Shown here: positions 21,828 through 30,422 of the stretch, one piece after another
Layout: each line of letters starts with the position of its first letter
Position numbering within the stretch: position 1 is the first letter of the stretch
NCBI GenBank assembly: GCA_016194745.1
Contig: JACQBA010000011.1
Coordinates: 124,001-188,000, forward strand
Length of the DNA stretch: 64,000 bases
Source of the DNA: Elusimicrobiota bacterium
Lineage (GTDB): Bacteria > Elusimicrobiota > Elusimicrobia > UBA1565 > JACRDR01
Direction: 5' to 3'
Position numbers and translations under genes: made by a program
The notes under the pieces: generated by a model
The model's input: the letters and a program-made list of their open reading frames with translations, nothing else
Database searches by the model: none
What the model was told of the DNA's origin: nothing

Positions 21828-22280
21828 ATGGCCGCGAGGCGCACTATGACGTCGGAGCCGGGATTTCGAATCGTTCCGCACACCGCGGAGGTCGCCGTCG
21901 AGATCCGCGGCTCGACGTGGAGCGAGTTCTACCTCAACGCGGCGCGGGGCCTGCGCGCGGCGTACGGCCCGGAGGGGACGCCGGCGACGCTGGAACCGCG
22001 GCGCATCGAGGCGAGCGGCGACTCGGCCGAAGAGACGCTCGTCGCCTGGCTCAACGAACTGATCTTCGTCGTGGCGGCGGAGCGCTGGTTTCCCGAGGAG
22101 ATCCGCATCGAGCGCGCGGAAGAGACGGCGGTTGCCGCGGAGGCGCGCGGCGGGCCGATGGGTTCCGGGGAAGGGCGCGCGGTCCGGGTGGTCGGCGAGA
22201 TCAAGTCCGCGACCTTCAGCGACCTCTCGATCGTCCGCGGCCCAGACGGATTTAAGGCGACGGTCGTGCTGGACGTTTAG
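21828..22280 (+). CDS. Archease family protein
   Basis: 150 residues. Archeases stimulate RtcB-type RNA ligases. Family signs are GFRIVPHTAEVAVEI near the start, ETLVAWLNELIFV, and a C-terminal FSDLSIVRGPDGFKATVVLDV. It lies 13 bases ahead of rtcB, as in many archease-RtcB pairs. I give ATG 21828 (weak AAGG element) as start, but ATG 21846 after CGCGAGG is equally possible and loses six residues. No signal peptide, as expected for a cytosolic cofactor. Confidence 0.88.
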   Translation: MAARRTMTSEPGFRIVPHTAEVAVEIRGSTWSEFYLNAARGLRAAYGPEGTPATLEPRRIEASGDSAEETLVAWLNELIFVVAAERWFPEEIRIERAEETAVAAEARGGPMGSGEGRAVRVVGEIKSATFSDLSIVRGPDGFKATVVLDV

Positions 22281-22293
22281 AGAGAAAGAAGCG

Positions 22294-23748
22294 ATGAACT
22301 CATCCCCCGCGACGGTGTTCACGAAGATCGACGACTACCGCTTCGAGATTCCGAGGCGCGGCGACATGCGCGTGCCCGGTCGCATCATCGCTACCGAGCG
22401 CCTACTTAAGAAGATCGGAGAGGAGCGCGTGGCGCAGCAGATCGCGAACGTGGCGTGCCTGCCCGGGATCGTCGGCTGGTCCCTCGCGATGCCCGACGCG
22501 CATTGGGGCTACGGATTCCCCGTCGGCGGCGTCGCCGCGACCGACATCGACGCGGGCGGCGTCATCAGCCCCGGGGGCATCGGCTTCGACATCAGCTGCG
22601 GCGTTAGGCTTCTGCGCACGAACCTCGAGGCCGGGCCGCTCAAGGCGCGCGTCCCGGAGCTCATGGACGCGCTCTTCGCGGCGGTCCCCTCCGGCGTCGG
22701 GTCCGAGGGGCGGATTCGGCTCGACGCGCGGGGCATGAAAGGCGTCTTCGAGGGCGGCGCCCGGTGGGCGGCCTCCGCGGGCTTCGGCGACGAAGAGGAC
22801 CTGCGCACCTGCGAGGACGGCGGGCGGCTTTCCGGCGCAGATCCGGAGCTTCCGAGCGAGAAAGCCGTGGCCCGCGGGAAGGACCAACTCGGGACGCTCG
22901 GTAGCGGCAACCACTTCCTGGAAGTGCAGGAGATCGACGAAATCTACGACGCGAAGGCCGCGGCCGCGTTCGGCCTGTTCAAGGGGCAGCTCGTCGCGAG
23001 CGTGCACACCGGATCGCGCGGCTGCGGATATCAGATCTGCGAGGACAGCCTCCGGGCGATGCGAAAGGCGTCGCAGAGGCACCGCATCTCGGTGCCCGAC
23101 CCGCAGCTCGCTTGCGCCCCCTTCTCCTCCGACGAGGGGAAGGAGTACTTCGCCGCGATGTGCTCGGCCGCGAACTTCGCGCGCGCCAACCGGCAGGTGA
23201 TCACGCACCGCGTGCGTGAGGCGTTCGAGCGGGGCCTCGGGATCTCTCCGAAGGATCACGGCGTGCGCGTGGTCTACGATGTGTGCCACAATATCGCGAA
23301 GGTGGAGACTCACGAGGTCGGCGGAAGGAAAGTGAAGGTTTGCGTGCATCGAAAGGGTGCCACGCGCGCGTTCCCCGCGGGGCATCCCGAGGTGCCCGAG
23401 CCGTACCGGGCGGTCGGGCAGCCGGTGCTGGTGCCCGGCTCGATGGGGACGTTCACGTACGTCCTCGCCGGGACTCAAGAGGCGATGTCCGAGACGTTCG
23501 GCACCACCTGTCATGGAGCCGGCCGGATGATGAGCCGCACGCAGGCGGCGAAGCAGGTGCACGGGGGAGACCTCGCGCGAGACCTCAAGAGCCAGGGCAT
23601 CGAGGTCCGCACCGATTCGTACCGCGGGCTGGCGGAAGAGGCGCCGTTCGCCTACAAGGACGTGTCGGAGGTCGTGGAGGCATGCCACGGCTCGGGAATC
23701 TCTCGAAAGGTCGCGCGCATGCGTCCGCTCGGGGTGGTGAAAGGATGA
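22294..23748 (+). CDS. rtcB: RNA-splicing ligase RtcB
   Basis: 484 residues. RtcB joins 2',3'-cyclic phosphate or 3'-phosphate RNA ends to 5'-OH ends using GTP and Mn2+. Metal and active-site motifs are visible: GGIGFDISCGVRLL with the metal Cys, GSGNHFLEVQEID, ASVHTGSRGCGYQI, VYDVCHNIAKVE, and GTTCHGAGRMMSRTQA, whose His is the nucleophile that is guanylylated. Together with archease it forms an RNA-repair pair. The stop overlaps the next start by 4 bases (ATGA). Confidence 0.95.
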   Translation: MNSSPATVFTKIDDYRFEIPRRGDMRVPGRIIATERLLKKIGEERVAQQIANVACLPGIVGWSLAMPDAHWGYGFPVGGVAATDIDAGGVISPGGIGFDISCGVRLLRTNLEAGPLKARVPELMDALFAAVPSGVGSEGRIRLDARGMKGVFEGGARWAASAGFGDEEDLRTCEDGGRLSGADPELPSEKAVARGKDQLGTLGSGNHFLEVQEIDEIYDAKAAAAFGLFKGQLVASVHTGSRGCGYQICEDSLRAMRKASQRHRISVPDPQLACAPFSSDEGKEYFAAMCSAANFARANRQVITHRVREAFERGLGISPKDHGVRVVYDVCHNIAKVETHEVGGRKVKVCVHRKGATRAFPAGHPEVPEPYRAVGQPVLVPGSMGTFTYVLAGTQEAMSETFGTTCHGAGRMMSRTQAAKQVHGGDLARDLKSQGIEVRTDSYRGLAEEAPFAYKDVSEVVEACHGSGISRKVARMRPLGVVKG

Positions 23749-24281
23749 AAGGAATATCGGCAGCGCTCGGCTTTCTGTGCGTCGCGTTCTCCGCGCCCGC
23801 GGGCGCCGAGGTCGCGATCAAGCGGATCGAATGGCACGTCCTTTCGGAGGACGCCAAGCACAAGGCGATCTACAAGCCTGCGCAGGAATGGGCGCAGGAG
23901 CCCATCCGGATCGTGACGCGCAAGCCGCGGGCCGTGATCACGTTGGTCAATAAAGGGCCTAGGCTCGCGGAAGGCATCCTGTTCCGCTTCGCCGTGTCCG
24001 CGAAGCTCGTGCGCATCGACCGGCCGGACGATACCGGCGTATGGACGGTCCCGTTCTGGGTCGACGATCATCGCGTCGCTTGGCTCAAGGCGAACGAGAC
24101 GACCGACGTGAACGTCGACAATCTGCTGCTCATGACGCACTTCAAGAAGCTGTTTCGAGCGGGCTTCTGGCCCAAGGCGATCCGCATCAGCGCGATGGTC
24201 GAGCTGAGGCCCGGAGACAGCGTTCCGGCGCCCGAGGAAAAGGACCTGGCCGTGGTATGGACCGGCGAGAAGAAGAAATGA
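23745..24281 (+). CDS. Exported protein of unknown function
   Basis: 178 residues from ATG 23745, overlapping the rtcB stop. Signal peptide MKGISAALGFLCVAFSAPAGA. The mature domain is hydrophilic with mixed strands (IVTRKPRAVITLVNKGPRLAEGILFRFAVS), like an immunoglobulin-type domain, but no family is recognised. It overlaps serS by 4 bases at the other end, so it is co-translated between an RNA ligase and a tRNA synthetase; nothing connects its export with either neighbour. Confidence 0.75.
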   Translation: MKGISAALGFLCVAFSAPAGAEVAIKRIEWHVLSEDAKHKAIYKPAQEWAQEPIRIVTRKPRAVITLVNKGPRLAEGILFRFAVSAKLVRIDRPDDTGVWTVPFWVDDHRVAWLKANETTDVNVDNLLLMTHFKKLFRAGFWPKAIRISAMVELRPGDSVPAPEEKDLAVVWTGEKKK

Positions 24282-25588
24282 ACGATCCCAAATTGATCCG
24301 CGAAAAGCCCGAGGCCGCGAAGGAGGGCCTCCAGAAGAGAGGCGGGCGCTACATGCCCTATCTCGACCAGTTTCTCAAGGACGACGAGGCGCATCGGGCG
24401 CTGCTGAAGGACGTCGAGTCGACGCGCGCGAAGCAAAACGAGCTATCCAAGGAAATCGGCAAGGCCAAGGCGGCCAAGGACGAGGCGGCCGCGCAGGCGG
24501 CGATGGCGGAGGTGGCCGCGCTCAAGGCCGCGATCAAGGAGAAGGAGCCGGCGCTCGAGGCGGCGGCCTCCCGAATCCGAGAGGCTCTGCTCAGCATCCC
24601 GAACTTTCCGCACGCGAGCTGTCCCGACGGCAAGTCCGAGGCCGACAACGTGGAGCGGCGCAAAGGACCCCTCGCGCCGAGGACGTTCGACTTCAAGCCC
24701 CTCGACCATCAGAGCGTCGGCGAGAAGCTGGGGATCCTGGACATCGCCGCGGCGGCCAAGCTCTCGGGCTCGCGGTTTTCCCTGCTCAGAGGCGCGGGCG
24801 CGCGGCTCGAGCGGACGCTGATCGATTTCATGCTGGACCTGCACACGACGAAGCACGGCTACGAGGAGATCTGGCCGCCCGTCCTCGTTCGCCCGGAGAT
24901 TCTCGAGGGCACGGGACAGCTGCCCAAGTTCAAGGAGGACATGTACCTCACCCAATCCTCCTCCAGCGAGGGCAAGGCGCAGGACATGTACCTCATCTCG
25001 ACTTCCGAGATAGCGCTGACCAACTTGGTGAGGGAAGAGATCCTCGACGAGAGCCGGCTGCCGATGAAGCTTACGGCGTACACCCCGTGCTTCCGGCAGG
25101 AGGCTGGATCCTACGGCAAGGACACGCGCGGGCTCATCCGCGTCCATCAATTCGACAAGGTCGAGCTCGTGTGGATCACCAAGCCCGAGGACTCGCTCAA
25201 GGCGCTCGAGGAACTGGTCGGCCACGCGGCCGCGATCCTCGAGGCGCTCGAGATCCCCTACCGCGTCATCGAGCTCTGCACCGCGGACATCGGCTTCGGT
25301 TCGTGCAAGACGTACGATCTGGAGCTTTGGATGCCGAGCGAGAACCGCTATCGGGAGATCTCGTCGTGCTCGAACTGCTGGGACTTCCAGGGGCGGCGCA
25401 TGAACGCGCGCTTCAGGCGGGGACCCAAGGGCGCGCCGGAGTTCGTTCACACCCTCAACGGCAGCGGCGTCGCGGTCGGGCGCATGTTCGCCGCGATCCT
25501 AGAGAACTATCAACAGAAAGACGGGTCGGTCTCCATACCGAAGGCGCTGCAGGCCCGGTTCGGAGCGGACGCGATCAAACCCGGTTAG
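24278..25588 (+). CDS. serS: Seryl-tRNA synthetase
   Basis: 436 residues. The N-terminal arm (residues about 30-110) is a long helical coiled coil used to bind tRNA-Ser. The class II core shows motif 1 at YEEIWPPVLVRPE, motif 2 at FRQEAGSYGKDTRGLIRVHQFDKVE and motif 3 at LNGSGVAVGRMFAAILENYQ. The ATG overlaps the preceding stop by 4 bases. The end converges with the porin gene, with only four bases between stops. Confidence 0.97.
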   Translation: MNDPKLIREKPEAAKEGLQKRGGRYMPYLDQFLKDDEAHRALLKDVESTRAKQNELSKEIGKAKAAKDEAAAQAAMAEVAALKAAIKEKEPALEAAASRIREALLSIPNFPHASCPDGKSEADNVERRKGPLAPRTFDFKPLDHQSVGEKLGILDIAAAAKLSGSRFSLLRGAGARLERTLIDFMLDLHTTKHGYEEIWPPVLVRPEILEGTGQLPKFKEDMYLTQSSSSEGKAQDMYLISTSEIALTNLVREEILDESRLPMKLTAYTPCFRQEAGSYGKDTRGLIRVHQFDKVELVWITKPEDSLKALEELVGHAAAILEALEIPYRVIELCTADIGFGSCKTYDLELWMPSENRYREISSCSNCWDFQGRRMNARFRRGPKGAPEFVHTLNGSGVAVGRMFAAILENYQQKDGSVSIPKALQARFGADAIKPG

Positions 25589-25592
25589 AGGG

Positions 25593-26816
25593 CTAGAACC
25601 TGAGCGCGAGTTCGGCCACGAAGAAGTTCCGGTGTCCCCGGAATGCGTTGTTCGCGGCGGACATGGCCGAGCTGATCAAGTGGGAATCCTCGAAGGAGTA
25701 TTCCGCTTTAGCCAGGATGTTCTTGTCGAACCACCAGCCCGCGACCATCGACCAGCGGTATAGATCGCGCTGATTGTAGTTGAAGTTGTTGTAGGGAGAG
25801 GTTCCGTTCGCCGCGACCGCGAGCTGCGTGCCGGCGAAGCGATAGCCTTCCGTCGCGCTCATGGTCTGGATGCCGGAGTAGCGCAGGCCCGCGTACGCCT
25901 TCTTCTCGGTCTTGGGGATGTTTGCGACCACGTGGGCGGCGTAGTAGCGGATGTAGCGGTCGAACTGACGGCCGCCTCCGTCCATGTGCTTGAAGTAACC
26001 GAAGTTCGCCCACAGTTCGCCGCAGTCGTTGACGGCCTTCAAGTCCTGCTCGAAGAGGTAGCCGCTGACGATGTTGCTGGCGCTGGCGCCCGTGGCCGTG
26101 CCCATGTTGGCGGTCGTGGCGCCGATCGGCTGGATATGGAAGCCGCTCAGCCAGAATTCGGCGCTGCCGCGCTGCCCGGCGGCCAAGTTCCCCTGCTTGC
26201 CCAGATTTAGGAAGCTTGAGCTGAAGGACAGCCACGGGAGCGGCTTGCCGAACAGCTTGATCGCTCCGGTCTTGTTCACGTTGTCGTCGAAATTCATCCC
26301 CGCGTTTCCGTTTTGCAGGCTCGCGGCGTAGGAGAGCATCTCGTTCGGGAGGATGTCGCCGAACAGGAGGGCGCCTTCGTCCAGCGCCCAGGGAAAGGCG
26401 ACCGTCCACGACGCGAAGTAATTGGAGATCTGGTTCCACTTGAGATACTCATCGCCGAAGGGAGTGAACGTGCGTCCCAGCTTGGCGTTGAGCCAGGAGG
26501 CGCCGAAGGCGTTGTCGCGCCGCACGTACAGCTGTTCCTTGAAGGTCGACGCGTCCTGCGCCTCGCGGATAAGGTCCATGTCCGCCCAGACGCTCCAGTT
26601 TGGCGCGACGTCGACGTCGAAGACGAGGCCCGCCTGGTAGACGGACGCGCCGTTGTTCCGGTCAAGCTGCGCATCCTTGGCGCCGGCCTGGAGGCGGAAC
26701 GCCGCGTTGCCGCCGACGTGGAAGCGGTGCACCCAGTCTGCGAGCGGCGTCTCGAGCGCGGAAGAACGCGAGGCGAGAGCGCTCAGCAGCAGGATGAACA
26801 GGGCGCTGCGCTTCAT
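25593..26816 (-). CDS. Outer-membrane beta-barrel porin-like protein
   Basis: 407 residues with signal peptide MKRSALFILLLSALASRSSA and alternating hydrophobic strands such as FRLQAGAKDAQLD, WLNAKLGRTFTPFGDEYLK and FFVAELALRF. The C-terminal Phe after an alternating strand is the outer-membrane insertion signal, so the cell is diderm. Overall it resembles DcaP/OprO-like porins, but I cannot name a substrate. It is the last gene of the amtB-cupredoxin unit and overlaps the previous gene by 4 bases. Confidence 0.8.
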   Translation of the reverse strand: MKRSALFILLLSALASRSSALETPLADWVHRFHVGGNAAFRLQAGAKDAQLDRNNGASVYQAGLVFDVDVAPNWSVWADMDLIREAQDASTFKEQLYVRRDNAFGASWLNAKLGRTFTPFGDEYLKWNQISNYFASWTVAFPWALDEGALLFGDILPNEMLSYAASLQNGNAGMNFDDNVNKTGAIKLFGKPLPWLSFSSSFLNLGKQGNLAAGQRGSAEFWLSGFHIQPIGATTANMGTATGASASNIVSGYLFEQDLKAVNDCGELWANFGYFKHMDGGGRQFDRYIRYYAAHVVANIPKTEKKAYAGLRYSGIQTMSATEGYRFAGTQLAVAANGTSPYNNFNYNQRDLYRWSMVAGWWFDKNILAKAEYSFEDSHLISSAMSAANNAFRGHRNFFVAELALRF

Positions 26817-27502
26817 TTGACCTCCGGGAGATCGAAGACGGAGAGCGTGAAGTCTATCTGCGCCTTCTCGTCCGCGCGCAGAGACACGCGTTTGCGCTGT
26901 GGCGGCAGCCGCTCGTGCCAGGCCGTGATCTTATAATCGCCGGCGGGGAGCGAGATGGAATAGGCTCCTTTCTCGTCCGCCACGGCGAAGTACGGCCCGG
27001 CGGAATAGATCTTGACCTCATCCCTTTGCCCGCCGCAAGCGGGGCAGAACACATGGTAGATGCCGCGCGTCGTGAGCTTGAATTTCTGCTCCTGTCCCTT
27101 ATCCAGTGTCGCCGTGAATGGGGCGACCGATTCGCCGCCCGCCGACAGGATAAGCCGTTCGTCAGACGCGTTGTTGAACGTGACGCGTCCGTTCGCCGGC
27201 ACAACCGCGAAATTGGGCTCGAAGGTGGCCCCATAGCGTCCGCGGCGCACGGTGACCGTGGGGCCTCCGGAGTCCCCTTCTTCGTGCGAGGAGACCGGTT
27301 CCGCGTATATGACCACGTTCTTCAGGTTCTTGTAATCGAAGAGCTTCGCCGTGGAGGCGGCTCGACCCGCGTAAGCGCCGCCGCTCGAGCCGGAGGCCTC
27401 GACGCGCGGATTCGCGTTGACGTGCCCCGTGAGCTTCGCTTGCTGGGCGAGGGCCGGCGACCTTCCGAGGGCGACTATCGCGGCGATGAGCGCAAGTCTC
27501 AA
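26813..27502 (-). CDS. Exported cupredoxin-like protein with degraded copper site
   Basis: 229 residues from TTG 27502, directly overlapping the preceding TGA. Signal peptide MRLALIAAIVALGRSPALAQ. The cupredoxin-type domain follows the pattern of its neighbour but the copper ligands are altered: the first His is missing, and the Cys loop reads FCPACGGQ with C153 and C156, so the expected His is Cys and the Met is Gln. A C-terminal domain GAYSISLPAGDYKITAWHERLPP resembles a carboxypeptidase-regulatory domain. A frame to 27610 only adds shadow sequence. Function is unknown; it may bind another metal or be structural. Confidence 0.7.
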   Translation of the reverse strand: MRLALIAAIVALGRSPALAQQAKLTGHVNANPRVEASGSSGGAYAGRAASTAKLFDYKNLKNVVIYAEPVSSHEEGDSGGPTVTVRRGRYGATFEPNFAVVPANGRVTFNNASDERLILSAGGESVAPFTATLDKGQEQKFKLTTRGIYHVFCPACGGQRDEVKIYSAGPYFAVADEKGAYSISLPAGDYKITAWHERLPPQRKRVSLRADEKAQIDFTLSVFDLPEVK

Positions 27503-28161
27503 TTCGGCTCTCCGCCCGTGACCAGATCTTTGGTGGCGCTGATGTCGGTCGAGGTACCGCCTGGGGCGACTTCGACCTGCTTCTTGAACGTCGGGAGGAT
27601 GGGGTGCCACGTCTGCAGCTCATAGCGTCCCGGAGACACGCCGTCGATCGTGTAGTTCCCGGCGGCGTCGGTCATCGTGTAGAAGGGCGCCGGCACCACG
27701 AAGATGGTCCCGTTCATCAACTCATGGATCGAGCAATGGATCGACACGAGGCCCGCGCGGTCGAAGGTCACCGACTTCTTTTCCCCCTTCGAGTACACAC
27801 CCAAGTCGAACCATTTGGGTTCCGAGAAGGAGTAAACGTTGTGCTTCATCGTGTCGTCGTTCGGAAAATCGACCGTCTGGCCCTGCACGACGACCGCGAA
27901 CTCGGGCGTAAACTTCACCTGCTTCTGCGAGATGACGTAGCTCGTGCGCGGCGGATCGAAATGGTACGCGGGATCGAGCGGTTTTAGATAGACGAGCACC
28001 TTCGACAGGTCCGGGGCGTTTATCTTGGTCTGGTCCCAGATGATCTTTCCCGTAAGCGCGGCTTTTGCCGGCGCCGGAGCGGGAGTCGCCGAGGGCGCGG
28101 CGGAGCAGAGCGATCCGATCAGCAGCAATGCGGCCGCGGATGCGAGTATCCTAGGCATCAT
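27499..28161 (-). CDS. Exported blue-copper (cupredoxin) protein with CarboxypepD-reg domain
   Basis: 220 residues, signal peptide MMPRILASAAALLLIGSLCS. The cupredoxin domain carries a complete type 1 copper set: H107 in KHNVY, C143, H146 and M149 in IHCSIHELM. A C-terminal regulatory-like domain, DAAGNYTIDGVSPGRYELQTW, follows. It should be a periplasmic electron carrier or copper-binding protein. The start lies 33 bases after amtB, and a second cupredoxin follows with an overlap, so a paired duplicate is likely. Confidence 0.78.
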   Translation of the reverse strand: MMPRILASAAALLLIGSLCSAAPSATPAPAPAKAALTGKIIWDQTKINAPDLSKVLVYLKPLDPAYHFDPPRTSYVISQKQVKFTPEFAVVVQGQTVDFPNDDTMKHNVYSFSEPKWFDLGVYSKGEKKSVTFDRAGLVSIHCSIHELMNGTIFVVPAPFYTMTDAAGNYTIDGVSPGRYELQTWHPILPTFKKQVEVAPGGTSTDISATKDLVTGGEPN

Positions 28162-28194
28162 ATCTCCGAAAGTTAGCGAAATGCACCGGCCAAG

Positions 28195-29502
28195 TCAAAC
28201 GCCCAGGCTTTCGGCATGCTGGCTGAGGTCCAGCCCCTCTTCCTCCTGCTCCGGCCGCACGCGCAGGGTGATCGCCTTGTCCGTCACCCAATAGAGAGCG
28301 TACGAGCCGACGAAGCTGAACGCGCCGACCAGGACGAGCGCGGCCAGATGGCGCAGGAACACCGTCGGGTCGCCGTAGATCAGGCCGACTTTATCGGCGA
28401 ACAGACCCGTCGCGACCATGCCCACCATCCCGCCGACGCCGTGGCAGGGGAACACGTCGAGCGTGTCGTCGAGCTGGGACTGCGTCTTCCAGTGCACCGC
28501 GAGGTTGCTCGCGACGCTGGCGATCGCCCCGATGAACAGGCTCTGGCCGACGGTAACGTAGCCGGCCGCGGGAGTGACGGCGACCAGCCCGACGACCGCT
28601 CCGACCGAGGCGCCCAACGCCGAAGGCCGACGCCCGCGCACCGCGTCGAAGAACACCCACGCGAGCATCGCCGAGGCGGACGCCGTGTTCGTCGTGATGA
28701 AGGCGAGCACCGCGGTCGCGTTGGCGGCCAGGGCCGAGCCGGCGTTGAAGCCGAACCAGCCGAACCATAGCATGCCCGTCCCGAGGAGGACGAAGGGGAT
28801 ATTGGCCGGCACGAGGGGCTGCGTCTTGTGTGCCTTGCGCGGGCCGAGGAACAAGGCGCCCGCGAGGGCGGCGAAGCCTGCCGACATATGCACCACCGTC
28901 CCGCCCGCGAAGTCGAGGACCCCCCACTTATGAAGGAAGCCCTGGGGATGCCACGTCCAATGCGCCAGGGGGCAATAGATGAAGATCGAGAACAGGATAA
29001 TGAAGAGGAGGTAGCTCGAGAAGCGCACGCGCTCGGCGAAGGAGCCGGTGATGAGCGCCGGGGTGATGATCGCGAACTTGAGCTGGAACATCGCGAACAG
29101 CGCGAGCGGGATGGTCGGCGCGAGGTCCGGGTGCGTCGATCCGCCGACGCCCGCGAACATGGGATACGTGAAGGGGTTTCCGACCAAGCCGCCGATCGAG
29201 TCGCCGAAGGCGAGGCTAAATCCGATAATGATCCAGAGGAGGCTCAGCACGCCCATCGAGATGAAGCTCTGGAGCATCGTGGAAATGACGTTCTTCCTTT
29301 GAACCATGCCGCCGTAGAAGAACGACAACCCCGGCGTCATCAGGAGGACGAGGCCGGTCGCGGTCAGCATCCAGGCGACGTCGCCCGCCACGATCGGGGC
29401 GCTGCCGGGGACGGACGCCGCCGGGCGCGCGAAAAGGCCGGCCGCGGCGGCGAGGGCCAAGAGGGCGCAGTAGAATATCCACTCGGGTTTGTTCTTACGC
29501 AT
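28195..29502 (-). CDS. amtB: Ammonium transporter AmtB
   Basis: 435 residues, about eleven membrane helices after an N-terminal hydrophobic segment. The family signature FAGGTVVHMSAG contains H205, and DVFPCHGVGG contains H354: the twin-His pair of the ammonium channel. A GGAGG lies six bases before ATG 29502. The usual adjacent glnK (PII) gene is absent, and the C-terminal tail is short, so regulation by PII here is not visible. Confidence 0.94.
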   Translation of the reverse strand: MRKNKPEWIFYCALLALAAAAGLFARPAASVPGSAPIVAGDVAWMLTATGLVLLMTPGLSFFYGGMVQRKNVISTMLQSFISMGVLSLLWIIIGFSLAFGDSIGGLVGNPFTYPMFAGVGGSTHPDLAPTIPLALFAMFQLKFAIITPALITGSFAERVRFSSYLLFIILFSIFIYCPLAHWTWHPQGFLHKWGVLDFAGGTVVHMSAGFAALAGALFLGPRKAHKTQPLVPANIPFVLLGTGMLWFGWFGFNAGSALAANATAVLAFITTNTASASAMLAWVFFDAVRGRRPSALGASVGAVVGLVAVTPAAGYVTVGQSLFIGAIASVASNLAVHWKTQSQLDDTLDVFPCHGVGGMVGMVATGLFADKVGLIYGDPTVFLRHLAALVLVGAFSFVGSYALYWVTDKAITLRVRPEQEEEGLDLSQHAESLGV

Positions 29503-29519
29503 TAGGAGCCTCCATTATT

Positions 29520-30422
29520 TTAGTCGGGCCACTCGTCGGGGATCCCCAGATTTCCCCGCAGATCGCTCTTGATCTTCTTGATGCACGTCGAGATCGGGGG
29601 AAACTGCCCTCGCGGCGTGAACGCCTTGGAAAACTGCGCCCAACCTTCCCGGGGTTCCCCGAGCTCCGCGAAATCGTAATAGATGGACAGGCCGAGCCCC
29701 AGCGCGGCGCCGTAATCGTTCGTCTTGCGCGGATCGGCCGCGTCGAGCTCCCCCTTCAGGCGGCGCAGGTCGTCCTCGTAGAACGAGCGGAACTCGCGGG
29801 ACGACTCCGAGAAGCGGCCGCCGGCCCAGCGGTGGATCCGCGTGCGGAAGGCCGTGCGCGTCATCGTCTGGAAGTCGCGGCACTCGATCGTGAAGAAGTT
29901 GCCCAACGGAAGGGAGCGCGTTACGAGCTCCGGTACCCCGTCGCCGTCCATGTCCTGGAGCGCGCCGGAGTCGTAGGGCGAGCCCGGGGCCGGCCGCCAT
30001 TTATCCGCCTTCGCATCGTAGCGCAGGAGGATCAGCGACCGGCGGTTGAGCCCGGGGATCTCCTTTGTGTACGCGAAGAAGGGAGACTTCTCGCCGAAAA
30101 GCGCCGGCAACGTGTTCGCGTCGTGGACGGCATCGAAGGAAATCCGGACGGTCGGGCTGACTTCGATGTATATAAGGGAGGGCCTCCCCCCCTTCACCGA
30201 AAAGGCCTTCAGGCGGTGCAGCCCCGCCGCGCCGGTCTCCCGGTACAGGACCGCGATGAGCTTCACCTTGCCGAACATGCTGGAGACGACGCGCTCGACT
30301 TCGTAGCCGGCCGCCTTCATCTGCGCCTTCTCCTTGGCGAGCGGGTCGGGCCGTGCGCACACGCGCATCGGCGCGAACAAGATGACGAGCGCGACGAGCA
30401 GCAGCCACCAGCGGCGGGTCAT
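29520..30422 (-). CDS. Exported protein of unknown function
   Basis: 300 residues from ATG 30422 (MTRRWWLLLVALVILFAPMRV, a signal peptide). One segment, SGALQDMDGDGVPELVTRSL, reads like a calcium-binding FG-GAP/EF-like repeat seen in secreted beta-propeller proteins. The rest shows no known family. The start overlaps the asd stop by 4 bases and the stop lies 17 bases before amtB, so it belongs to the parA-to-porin transcript. A longer frame to 30509 is shadow sequence over asd. Confidence 0.7.
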   Translation of the reverse strand: MTRRWWLLLVALVILFAPMRVCARPDPLAKEKAQMKAAGYEVERVVSSMFGKVKLIAVLYRETGAAGLHRLKAFSVKGGRPSLIYIEVSPTVRISFDAVHDANTLPALFGEKSPFFAYTKEIPGLNRRSLILLRYDAKADKWRPAPGSPYDSGALQDMDGDGVPELVTRSLPLGNFFTIECRDFQTMTRTAFRTRIHRWAGGRFSESSREFRSFYEDDLRRLKGELDAADPRKTNDYGAALGLGLSIYYDFAELGEPREGWAQFSKAFTPRGQFPPISTCIKKIKSDLRGNLGIPDEWPD

